Source of the DNA: Candidatus Aquabacterium excrementipullorum
GTDB taxonomy: Bacteria; Pseudomonadota; Gammaproteobacteria; Burkholderiales; Burkholderiaceae_C
NCBI GenBank assembly: GCA_019112875.1
Contig: DXIO01000044.1
Location: 1-64,000, forward strand
Length of the DNA: 64,000 nucleotides
Direction of reading: 5' to 3'
The notes under the pieces are model-generated. The model saw nothing but the letters and a program-made list of their open reading frames with translations. It ran no database searches and was not told the origin of the DNA. Positions 46,373 to 53,836 of this stretch are shown in pieces (position 1 is the stretch's first letter; the number at the start of each line of letters is the position of its first letter). A program made the translations under genes and the position numbers.

Positions 46373-46394
46373 GTGTGACACCCCCTTGTCACAC
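46373..46394. promoter_or_regulatory. Activator palindrome for the aldehyde operon
   Basis: GTGTGACA-N6-TGTCACAC is a perfect inverted repeat with 8-bp arms, about 140 bp upstream of the sigma-54 promoter and 33 bp before the activator gene. A further TGACAC half-site lies at about 46354 and GTCA-N5-TGAC at 46329-46341. It is the expected enhancer site for the divergent activator. Confidence 0.7.
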
Positions 46395-46426
46395 GCATAC
46401 TGACGTCCGATTTGCCGAGGCACCGC

Positions 46427-48457
46427 ATGCAACTGACGACCCAACCGTCCGCCGACCGCCTGGTCGAAGCCCGCCGCCATCTGCTGGAAAGCGGCGAGGT
46501 GCCACCGGGCCTGCTGCGTGACGACCTGGCCAGATCCTGGATGCGCAGCCAGCAGGCGGGCCTGTCGCCCACCGATGCGCTGGCCGCCACGCCCGTGAGC
46601 AACGCCGCCCAACTGCGCCAGGCCCTGCACCTTGAGAGCGACCTGCTGGCCCATGCCCGCCCGGTGATGGAATTCGTCTACGACCAGATGCGCGATTCCG
46701 GCAGCATGGTCGTGCTGGCCGATGCGCGCGGGCTGCTGCTGTACAACCAGGGCGATGCCGATTTTCTGGAGCGCGCCGACCGCGTGGCCCTGCGTCCCGG
46801 CGCCCTGTGGCTGGAAGAGCAGCGCGGCACCAACGCCATCGGCACCACGCTGGCCGAAGGCAAGCCGGTGGTCGTGCAGGGCGCCGAGCACTACCTGGAA
46901 CGCAACAGCTTCCTGACCTGCGCCGCCGCGCCCGTGATGTCGCCCGACGGCAAGCTGCGCGGCGTACTCGACATCTCCGGCGACCAGCGCAACCACCACC
47001 CGCACACCTTCGCGCTGGTGCGCTCGGCCGCCCGCATGATCGAGGACCGGCTCTTCCACGCCCGCCACCCGCAGGACCTGCTGCTGCGCCTGCACCCGCA
47101 CGCCGAAGGCCTGGGTTTCGTCGGCGAAGGCCTCGTCGCCCTGAGCGAGGACGGCTGGATCATGGGCGCCAACGCCATCGCCCAGCAGTGGCTGGGCCTG
47201 ACCGCCTCGCAGATCGGCGCCACCACGCTGGACCGCGTGCTCGGTCCCCACGCGCTGCGCCTGCAGAGCCTGCCCGCCACCGGCCTGCCCACCCGCGTGG
47301 TGACCATGCAGGGCCAGAGCCTGTTCGTGCGCGACGAGCCCGAGCGCCGCCGCCGCGTGTGGGCCACGGCCAACCCCACCAAGGCCAGGCCCGCGCCCAG
47401 CGCCACCACCGCCCAGCCACCGCTGGCCGCGCGCCCGCCCCGCCCCCGCGGCACGCACGACGACCCGCGCATCCTGCTGGCCATGCAGCGCTCGCTCAAG
47501 GTGCAGGCCCAGGGCATCCCGGTGCTGCTGCAGGGCGAATCGGGCACCGGCAAGGAGGTGTTCGCACGCACCCTGCACGCCGACGGCGACCGGCCCACCG
47601 GCCCCTTCGTGGCCGTGAACTGCGCCGCCCTGCCCGAATCGCTGATCGAGGCCGAGCTGTTCGGCTACGTGGGCGGCGCCTTCACCGGTGCGCGCCGCGA
47701 AGGCACCCCGGGCCGCATCCGCCAGGCCGATGGCGGCACCCTTTTCCTGGACGAGATCGGCGACATGCCCATGGCCCTGCAGGCCCGCCTGCTGCGAGTG
47801 CTGCAAGACCGCGAAGTGGTGCCCGTGGGCGGCACCGTGCCCGTGCCGGTGGACTTCGTGCTGGTGTGCGCCACGCACCACCAGCTGCGTGAGGCCGTCG
47901 CTCGCCACGAGTTCCGCGAAGACCTGTACTGGCGCATCAACGGCCTCACCGTGCAACTGCCCCCGCTGCGCGAGCGCGGCGACCTGGTCGAGCTGATCGA
48001 CGACATGCTGCACGGCCTGGCCCACGACATGAAACGCGCCCAGGCGCCCAGCATGGCCGACGAGGTGGTGCAGGCCCTGAGCCAGCACCCCTGGCCCGGC
48101 AACCTGCGCCAGTTGCACGCCGCACTGCGCACCGCCTGCGCCCTGCTTGGCCCGCACGATGAAGAGCTGGACTGGGAACACTTCAGCGAAGACCTGTGGG
48201 ACGACGTGTTCTCCAAGGCCTACCGCGAAGAGCCCGCGCTCGTCACGGTGCTCAGCGGGTACGCCGCCGAGGCAGCCCCGGCCGACGCGGCCCCGCAGGA
48301 TGGCGACACCAACCTCAAGCGGATGTCCAGTCGCGTCATCGAGCAGGCCATCCGCGCTGCCAACGGCAACATGTCCGACGCGGCACGCCGCCTGGGCATC
48401 AGCCGCAACACCCTGTACCGGCGCCTCAAGCAGATCAAGGCCGGCGAGGCGGCTTGA
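46427..48457 (+). CDS. Sigma-54-dependent AcoR-type activator
   Basis: A 676-residue bacterial enhancer-binding protein. An N-terminal GAF-like sensor domain covers about 60-200, a PAS-like region about 230-310, then the AAA+ domain (about 345-570) with Walker A GESGTGKE, GAFTGA (GGAFTGAR) and DEIGDMP, all needed to contact sigma-54. A Fis-type helix-turn-helix lies at the end (NMSDAARRLGISRNTLYRRL). This order is that of AcoR/MimR regulators. ATG 46427 has CCGAGG six bases upstream; TTG at 46412 is less likely. It is divergent from the aldehyde dehydrogenase operon, its likely target. The inducer is unknown but may be acetaldehyde, ethanol or acetoin. Confidence 0.93.
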   Translation: MQLTTQPSADRLVEARRHLLESGEVPPGLLRDDLARSWMRSQQAGLSPTDALAATPVSNAAQLRQALHLESDLLAHARPVMEFVYDQMRDSGSMVVLADARGLLLYNQGDADFLERADRVALRPGALWLEEQRGTNAIGTTLAEGKPVVVQGAEHYLERNSFLTCAAAPVMSPDGKLRGVLDISGDQRNHHPHTFALVRSAARMIEDRLFHARHPQDLLLRLHPHAEGLGFVGEGLVALSEDGWIMGANAIAQQWLGLTASQIGATTLDRVLGPHALRLQSLPATGLPTRVVTMQGQSLFVRDEPERRRRVWATANPTKARPAPSATTAQPPLAARPPRPRGTHDDPRILLAMQRSLKVQAQGIPVLLQGESGTGKEVFARTLHADGDRPTGPFVAVNCAALPESLIEAELFGYVGGAFTGARREGTPGRIRQADGGTLFLDEIGDMPMALQARLLRVLQDREVVPVGGTVPVPVDFVLVCATHHQLREAVARHEFREDLYWRINGLTVQLPPLRERGDLVELIDDMLHGLAHDMKRAQAPSMADEVVQALSQHPWPGNLRQLHAALRTACALLGPHDEELDWEHFSEDLWDDVFSKAYREEPALVTVLSGYAAEAAPADAAPQDGDTNLKRMSSRVIEQAIRAANGNMSDAARRLGISRNTLYRRLKQIKAGEAA

Positions 48458-48526
48458 CCCGCCCGCGGGATCGGAATCGCGCCTGAAGCACCGGTGCCCG
48501 GCCGGGGCACGGTAGCATTGCACCCC

Positions 48527-49240
48527 ATGAGCACCACCGCCACCAACGTCGACCCCCAGGAACTGGCCAAATTCAGCGAATTGGCCCATCGCTGGTGGGA
48601 CCCTGAGAGCGAATTCCGCCCCCTGCACCAGATCAACCCCCTGCGCCTGGACTGGATCGACCAACTGGCCGCCATCAAGGGCAAGCGCGTGGTGGACGTG
48701 GGCTGCGGCGGCGGCATCCTAGCCGAATCCATGGCCCGCAAGGGCGCCGACGTGCTGGGCATCGACCTGGCCGACAAGCCCCTGAAGGTGGCCCAGCTGC
48801 ACGCCATGGAAGGCGGCGTGGCCAACCTGGCCTACCGCAGCGTGGCGGCCGAGGCGCTGGCCGCCGAACAGCCCGGTCAGTTCGACGTGGTCACCTGCAT
48901 GGAGATGCTGGAGCACGTGCCGGATCCTTCGTCCATCGTTCGGGCCTGCACGCAGATGGTGAAGCCGGGCGGCTGGGTGTTTTTCTCGACCATCAACCGC
49001 AATCCCAAGAGCTTCTTGTTCGCCATCGTGGGCGCCGAGTACATCCTCAAACTGCTGCCCAAGGGCACGCATGAGTTCGCCCGCTTCATCCAGCCGGCCG
49101 AACTGGCGCGCTGGGCCCGCGAGGCCGGGCTGTCGACCCAGCAGATGAAGGGCATGGAGTACAACCCGATCACGCAGCGCTACTGGCTGTCGGGCGACAC
49201 CAGCGTGAACTACTTGGTGGCCTGCCGCAAGCCGGGCTGA
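48527..49240 (+). CDS. ubiG: Ubiquinone biosynthesis O-methyltransferase
   Basis: UbiG performs both O-methylations of ubiquinone synthesis with S-adenosylmethionine. The 237-residue protein has the SAM-binding motif [11 protein letters not shown], the acidic post-I residue (GIDLADKPL), and the conserved N-terminal [25 protein letters not shown] closes the protein, as in the family. The ATG at 48527 fits this start. gph begins six bases after its stop, so ubiG-gph is an operon, a common arrangement in Burkholderiales. The gene is 69 bp after the activator gene's stop. Confidence 0.96.
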   Translation: MSTTATNVDPQELAKFSELAHRWWDPESEFRPLHQINPLRLDWIDQLAAIKGKRVVDVGCGGGILAESMARKGADVLGIDLADKPLKVAQLHAMEGGVANLAYRSVAAEALAAEQPGQFDVVTCMEMLEHVPDPSSIVRACTQMVKPGGWVFFSTINRNPKSFLFAIVGAEYILKLLPKGTHEFARFIQPAELARWAREAGLSTQQMKGMEYNPITQRYWLSGDTSVNYLVACRKPG

Positions 49241-49246
49241 ACATCC

Positions 49247-49921
49247 ATGACCGCCTCCATCACGTGGGCCCAGCAGCCCCGCGCCGTGCTGTTCGACCTG
49301 GACGGCACGCTGGCCGACACCGCTGGCGATCTGGCCGGTGCGCTCAATACCCTTCGTGTGCAGCGCGGGCTGGAACCGCTGCCTGTCGAGCGCCTGCGCC
49401 CGCATGCCTCCGCTGGGGCACGCGGCCTGATCGGCGCCGGACTCGACATCCATCCGGGCTCTGAAGAGTACGAGCCGCTGCGCCTGGCGTTTCTGAGCGC
49501 CTACGAGGCGGGCCTGGCCAACACCACACGGCTGTTCGATGGCATGCCCGAGTTGCTGGCCGCGCTGGAATCGCGCGGGCTGCTGTGGGGCGTGATCACC
49601 AACAAGGTCCACCGTTTCACGATCCCGGTGATGGACGGACTGGGCCTGACGCAGCGCGCCGCCGTGATCATCAGTGGCGACACGACCGAGCATCCGAAGC
49701 CGCATCCGCTGCCCTTGCTGACGGCGTGCGAGCGCATCGGCATCTCGCCGCAGGCGGCGATGTACGTGGGCGATGATTTGCGGGACATCCAGGCTGCGCG
49801 CGCGGCTGGGATGCCGAGCGTGGCGGCGGCCTGGGGTTACCTGGGCGAGGCCGTGGGCATCGAGGATTGGGGCGCGGATGTGATCAGCCAGAAGCCCCTG
49901 GATCTGCTGTCACTGCTCTGA
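49247..49921 (+). CDS. gph: Phosphoglycolate phosphatase (HAD family)
   Basis: A 224-residue HAD hydrolase that probably removes 2-phosphoglycolate, formed by DNA repair and other reactions. Motif I is FDLDGTLADT with nucleophile Asp17 and Asp19; the ITNKV motif II follows, and GDDLRDIQAARAAGM is motif IV. The helical cap lies between motifs I and II. It directly follows ubiG, as in other proteobacteria, which supports the Gph name over other HAD phosphatases. Behind it begins a 1.1-kb gene-poor repeat region. Confidence 0.9.
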   Translation: MTASITWAQQPRAVLFDLDGTLADTAGDLAGALNTLRVQRGLEPLPVERLRPHASAGARGLIGAGLDIHPGSEEYEPLRLAFLSAYEAGLANTTRLFDGMPELLAALESRGLLWGVITNKVHRFTIPVMDGLGLTQRAAVIISGDTTEHPKPHPLPLLTACERIGISPQAAMYVGDDLRDIQAARAAGMPSVAAAWGYLGEAVGIEDWGADVISQKPLDLLSLL

Positions 49922-50083
49922 TCGCTCTGTTGCGTGCTTGTCTTTGTCCGCATGCGGCTGGTTGAGCGCTTTGTCGTGGCAGCGCGGCGCGGGGGCTGAG
50001 CCGACCTGCGTCCGGGCTTCATTCGGGTGGTCCTGCCTGCGGCAGGACTCCCCTGCGATGCTCACGACGAGGTGGCGCTGCCC

Positions 50084-50210
50084 AACTCGCTGCGCGCCCT
50101 TCAGGCGCTCCGCTTAAACAAGGGCAGCGAGTCAGTCATGGATGCGCGCTGGCGCGCGCCCACCTCGCCGCTGCGCTTCTCGGCACCCTCAAGGCGCCCG
50201 GCCACAGGCC
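50084..50210 (+). repeat. Left arm of a ~130-bp inverted repeat
   Basis: This arm matches the reverse complement of 50732-50860. The best core is 50159-50203 against 50738-50782 (45 bases, few mismatches); the match also takes in the AACTCGCT element at the outer end, the CAAACAA/TAAACAA element and the GTCAG element. Similarity is imperfect, so the copies are diverged. Confidence 0.7.
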
Positions 50211-50333
50211 GGCTCAGCCCTTTTCCGCTCCGCTCGTGGCGTGCGAAAGGTGACGCGTGAGGCCGTGAGGTGCACTGACGGGCCAACAGGCCCCGCGCAT
50301 GAGGTTCGGGATGCGGGGTTTGCCGTGCCACGC

Positions 50334-50630
50334 CTTGCGCGCAAGGTGTTTTGCTCGGGTTCTGGCGCGTCAAGCTCGGGCATCGGCCCATTTTTCTCGG
50401 CGTGCAAGCATGCGGAACCTTGCGCGCAAAGCTCATGACTACGCTCGCCGAGCTTCGAGCCTTGCGTGCGAACCTCTTTGGGGCATGAGATCGCTGAAAA
50501 GGCCTTGCACGCCGAGTTCGGAGCGTTGCGCGCAAAGCTCCCGATCCTTGCGCACGAACCTTTTTGCCTTGCGGCCAAAGCTCAACGCTTCGTGCGCAAG
50601 GCTTTTTGCTTTGCACGCCGAGCCAAAAGC
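50334..50630 (+). repeat. Degenerate ~21-bp tandem repeat array
   Basis: About fourteen imperfect units of 20-22 bp. The clearest start at 50419, 50461, 50504, 50525, 50547, 50568, 50588 and 50610; each opens with CTTGC or a close variant. Two unit types recur, one with GCGCAAAGCTC and one with ACGCCGAG. The period of 21 is seven codons, so several frames stay open. There are no unique spacers, so it is not a CRISPR array. Confidence 0.75.
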
Positions 50631-50731
50631 GGGGCGCACAGGCATCGGCGCTCGGCGCCAAGCGCACCACACGCTGCGCGCCGCAAGCGGGTCTCCGCAG
50701 GCCACCAGCGGGGTGACACAGGGATGTGGGG

Positions 50732-50860
50732 GCAGCCGGCGGGGCGCCTTGTTGGTGCCGAGCAGCGCAGCGGCGAGGTGGGCATGCGCGCAGCGCATGC
50801 TTCGTTCATCTGACTGGCCGCAGTTGTTTGAGCGCAGCGGCGAAGCCGCGTAGCGAGTTC
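50732..50860 (-). repeat. Right arm of a ~130-bp inverted repeat
   Basis: Inverted counterpart of 50084-50210. It encloses, with the left arm, about 520 bp that include the 21-bp array. A third, direct partial copy of the core begins about 50867, beyond this arm. Confidence 0.7.
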
Positions 50861-51009
50861 TGCGGCCCCACCTCGCCGCGAGCAGCGCAGGGAAGTCACG
50901 CCAACGGCGTGACCACCAACAAAGAAGCCCGGCCGGCTGCCCTCACATCCCGCGCCCCGCGCTGCCCCGACAAACCGCCAGAACCCCCGCACGCCAAGAC
51001 AAAGAAGGA

Positions 51010-51480
51010 TCAAGCGTTATCCGGCCCGATCACCGCATGCAGCGTCACCTGCTCGCCACCTTCCCGGTCACGAGTCCGCAGCCACCAAACAGCCCCCTTC
51101 TTGATCACCACAGGCTGCGCCGCATCCGCCACCTCCAGCAGCCTAGCCAAGGCCAGCCCCAGCGTCGGGTTATGCCCCACCACCAGCACAGCCTCCCGGC
51201 TCCGCGGAAACCGCGCCGCCGCCAGCAGATCGTCCACCCCATGCGAAGGCGACAGGGTATCCACCGTCTTGAACGCCCGCCCCAGCGCCTGCACAGTCTG
51301 CTGCGCCCGCACCGCCGGGCTAGCCAGCACACGCGTCGAATCCGTCAGGTGCTTGTTCAGCCAGGCCGCCACCCGCGCCGCCTGCCGCTCCCCCTTGGGG
51401 CTCAGTGGCCGCAACAGATCGGCATCGGGGTCATCGAGAGGATCTCCCGCATGGGCATGTCGCCAGATGATCAAGTCCAT
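51010..51480 (-). CDS. sixA: Phosphohistidine phosphatase SixA
   Basis: A 156-residue histidine-phosphatase-superfamily protein with the RHG motif written RHAHAG (Arg7, His8), the RPLSPKGERQA segment and the second catalytic His in VVGHNPTLG. This is the size and motif set of SixA, which removes phosphate from phosphohistidine, for instance in Hpt domains and phosphotransferase components. It follows ppk1 by 35 bp on the same strand, so the two are likely co-transcribed and under phosphate control. Its targets here cannot be told; the hybrid kinase at 30334 lacks an Hpt domain. Confidence 0.9.
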   Translation of the reverse strand: MDLIIWRHAHAGDPLDDPDADLLRPLSPKGERQAARVAAWLNKHLTDSTRVLASPAVRAQQTVQALGRAFKTVDTLSPSHGVDDLLAAARFPRSREAVLVVGHNPTLGLALARLLEVADAAQPVVIKKGAVWWLRTRDREGGEQVTLHAVIGPDNA

Positions 51481-51515
51481 GTGCGAGCCCCCTTCCCCGT
51501 GTCGTGGCGCCGACC

Positions 51516-53669
51516 TCAGCTGTCGGCGCGATAACGGTCCATCAGGGCCTGCTGGGCGCTGTGCCCATCCTGGCCCACCCGTTCGTATCGGCCATCGCTC
51601 AACTGCTGCCAGGCATCACGGCCATCCAGCAGGTAAGGCACCAGGCACTCGTCGATCACGCGCTGGCGCAGCTTGGCATCGTGCACCGGCCAGGCGATCT
51701 CGATGCGGCGCGTCATGTTGCGGTTCATCCAGTCGGCACTCGACAGGTACAGCGACTCGTCATCCTTGCCACGCCCCCAACGTGTGTAGATCACCCGCGT
51801 GTGCTCCAGCATGCGTCCCACCACCGAGCGCACGCGGATGCGGTCGCTGATGCCAGCCAGGCCCGGCGGCAGCATGCAGGCGCCGCGCACGATCAGGTCG
51901 ATGCGGGCACCGGCCTGACCGGCTTCGAGCAGCGCGCGGATCATCGGCTCGTCCGTCAGCGCATTCACTTTGACCACGATGCGAGCGGTCTGCTTAGCCC
52001 GTGCGGCTTCCGTCACGCGCTGGATCTCGCGCAGCATGCGCTTGTGCAGGTTGAAGGGCGCCAGCAACAGCTGGTGCGGTGTCTTGGGCTGGTTCAGGCT
52101 GGCCAGGTGCTGGAAGATCATGTCGATGTCGGACGTGATCTCGGGGCTGGCCGTCAGCCAGCCGACGTCGGTGTACAGCTTGGCCGTCTTGGGGTTGTAG
52201 TTGCCGGTGGACAGGTGGGCGTAACGGCGCAGGCGCGTGCCCTCGCGGCGCGTCACCAGCATCATCTTGGCGTGGGTCTTGAGGCCCACCACGCCGTACA
52301 CGACCTGCGCGCCCAGGGCTTCCAGCCGCTCGGCCCAGTTGATGTTGGCCTCTTCGTCGAAGCGGGCCTTGAGCTCCACCACGGCCAGCACTTCCTTGCC
52401 GCGGCGCACGGCCTCCAGCAGCAACTCCATCAGCACCGACTCGCTGCCCGTACGGTAGATGGTCTGCTTGATGGCCAGCACGTCCGGGTCGTAGACCGCC
52501 TCGCGCAGGAAGCCCACCACCGCGTCGAACGACTCGAAGGGGTGGTGCAGCATCACATCGCCGTCCTGCAGGCTGTCGAGGATCTCCAGGCGCGGCAGGT
52601 CGTCGGGCCAGCTGGGCACATAGGGCGCGAAGTGCAGGCCTTCCGAATCGGCCTGGTCGATCAGTTGCGTCAGGCGCCCCAGGTTCACCGGGCCGTGTAC
52701 CTTGTAGAGCGCCTCGGGTGCCAGGTTGAACTGTTCCAGCAGAAAGTCGGACAGCTCGACAGGGCAGGAATGAACCACTTCCATGCGGATGGCCTGGCCG
52801 AACTGGCGCGTGCTCATCTTCGAGCGCAGCGCCTTGCGCAGGTCGGTCACGTCGTCTTCGTCGACTTCGATGTCGGAGTCACGCGTGAGGCGGAACTGCG
52901 AGAAGGCCTCGATCTCCCGCCCGGGGAACAGCTCGGTCAGGTGGGCCCGCACGACGCTGGACAGCAGCACGAAGGCCTGGCGTCCGCCGGAGACGTTCGC
53001 CGGCAGCTTGATCACGCGGGGCAGCACGCGGGGGATGCGCACGATCGCGATGGCGTTGTCGCGGCCGAAAGCATCCTTGCCGGCCAGCTTGACGATGAAA
53101 TTCAGCGTCTTGTTGGCCACCTGCGGGAAGGGGTGCGACGGGTCCAGCCCGATGGGCGTGAGCAGCGGCTGCACCTGTTTGCGGAAGAACCTTGCCACCC
53201 AGTCACGCTGGGTTTCGTCGCGGTCGGCGTGGTTCAGGATGACGACACCGGCCTCGCACAGCTGCGGCAGCAGCTTGCTGTTGAAGACCTCGTACTGATC
53301 CCGCACCAGCTCGTGCGCCTCGGCGGAGATGTCGGCCAGGTAAAGCGGGGTGACGCCGGTGCCGCGCAGCTTGGAGGCTTCCAGCAGGTCGGCATAGCGC
53401 ACCTCGAAGAACTCGTCCATGTTGGACGAGACGATGCACACGTAGCGCAGGCGCTCCAGCAAGGGCACGTCGGGGCGCTGGGCCTGGGCCAGCACCCGGC
53501 GATTGAATTCGAGAATCGCCCGCTCACGGCTGAGCAAGGCCACCTGGGCCGGATTGGCGGGTGCTGGTGTCTGCACGACACCGCCCGTGGGCACCGCCGC
53601 GCTGATGGCCACCGCGGCCGTCGTGTCCCTCTCGCCTGCGTCCTGAATTTCCACCGGATTGTTGTTCAC
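51516..53669 (-). CDS. ppk1: Polyphosphate kinase 1
   Basis: Ppk1 makes inorganic polyphosphate from ATP through a phosphohistidine. The 717-residue protein has the family domains: N-terminal (RERAILEFNRRVLAQA, DEFFEVRYADLLEAS), head, and two phospholipase-D-like C-terminal domains. The catalytic histidine sits in VVGLKTHAKMMLV, and HLSTGNYNPKTA follows. GTG at 53669 is preferred, since it is placed just after GGTGA; the frame is also open to a TTG at 53687. Three Pho-box repeats lie 50-80 bp upstream, so expression should rise in phosphate starvation through PhoB. It heads the ppk1-sixA unit. Confidence 0.95.
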   Translation of the reverse strand: MNNNPVEIQDAGERDTTAAVAISAAVPTGGVVQTPAPANPAQVALLSRERAILEFNRRVLAQAQRPDVPLLERLRYVCIVSSNMDEFFEVRYADLLEASKLRGTGVTPLYLADISAEAHELVRDQYEVFNSKLLPQLCEAGVVILNHADRDETQRDWVARFFRKQVQPLLTPIGLDPSHPFPQVANKTLNFIVKLAGKDAFGRDNAIAIVRIPRVLPRVIKLPANVSGGRQAFVLLSSVVRAHLTELFPGREIEAFSQFRLTRDSDIEVDEDDVTDLRKALRSKMSTRQFGQAIRMEVVHSCPVELSDFLLEQFNLAPEALYKVHGPVNLGRLTQLIDQADSEGLHFAPYVPSWPDDLPRLEILDSLQDGDVMLHHPFESFDAVVGFLREAVYDPDVLAIKQTIYRTGSESVLMELLLEAVRRGKEVLAVVELKARFDEEANINWAERLEALGAQVVYGVVGLKTHAKMMLVTRREGTRLRRYAHLSTGNYNPKTAKLYTDVGWLTASPEITSDIDMIFQHLASLNQPKTPHQLLLAPFNLHKRMLREIQRVTEAARAKQTARIVVKVNALTDEPMIRALLEAGQAGARIDLIVRGACMLPPGLAGISDRIRVRSVVGRMLEHTRVIYTRWGRGKDDESLYLSSADWMNRNMTRRIEIAWPVHDAKLRQRVIDECLVPYLLDGRDAWQQLSDGRYERVGQDGHSAQQALMDRYRADS

Positions 53670-53709
53670 CGAATCACCACTTCCCAACCAGACAAACTGC
53701 CTTTGGAGT

Positions 53710-53750
53710 TTGACACCTGGTCATGACACTTCCATGACAACTCGATGACA
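53710..53750 (-). promoter_or_regulatory. Pho boxes upstream of ppk1
   Basis: On the minus strand TGTCAT occurs three times at exact 11-bp steps (plus-strand positions 53745-53750, 53734-53739, 53723-53728), followed by TGTCAA at 53710-53715. Direct repeats of CTGTCAT with an 11-bp period are the known PhoB binding pattern. The site ends about 40 bp before the ppk1 start. Confidence 0.8.
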
Positions 53751-53836
53751 GCATACCCTGCCGAACGGATCATGGTGTGCCGGGGCTCCCGGGAAAAACG
53801 CGGCATCCCACAGCCTTCTGGCGGCATCTTCGTGGA

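Larger units (their letters stand above)
49922..51009. other. Gene-poor repeat region between gph and sixA
   Basis: In 1088 bp no supported gene is found. Several open frames exist on both strands, but their translations are Arg/Ala/Ser/Cys-rich, change with each repeat and match no family. The region holds two inverted arms and a central array (listed separately), plus a further partial arm copy near 50867-50890 (CCCACCTCGCCGC). Nothing else recognisable was seen in 49922-50083 or 50891-51009. Confidence 0.6.

Noticed and set aside
50334-50630. The repeat array as a CRISPR array
   Set aside because: Units are contiguous and degenerate with no unique spacers, and no cas gene is present.
50299-50853. 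Open frames of 100-190 codons on both strands in the repeat region as candidate genes
   Set aside because: Each follows the 21-bp repeat, several frames are open at once, none has a ribosome-binding site with a convincing protein, and none matches a family.
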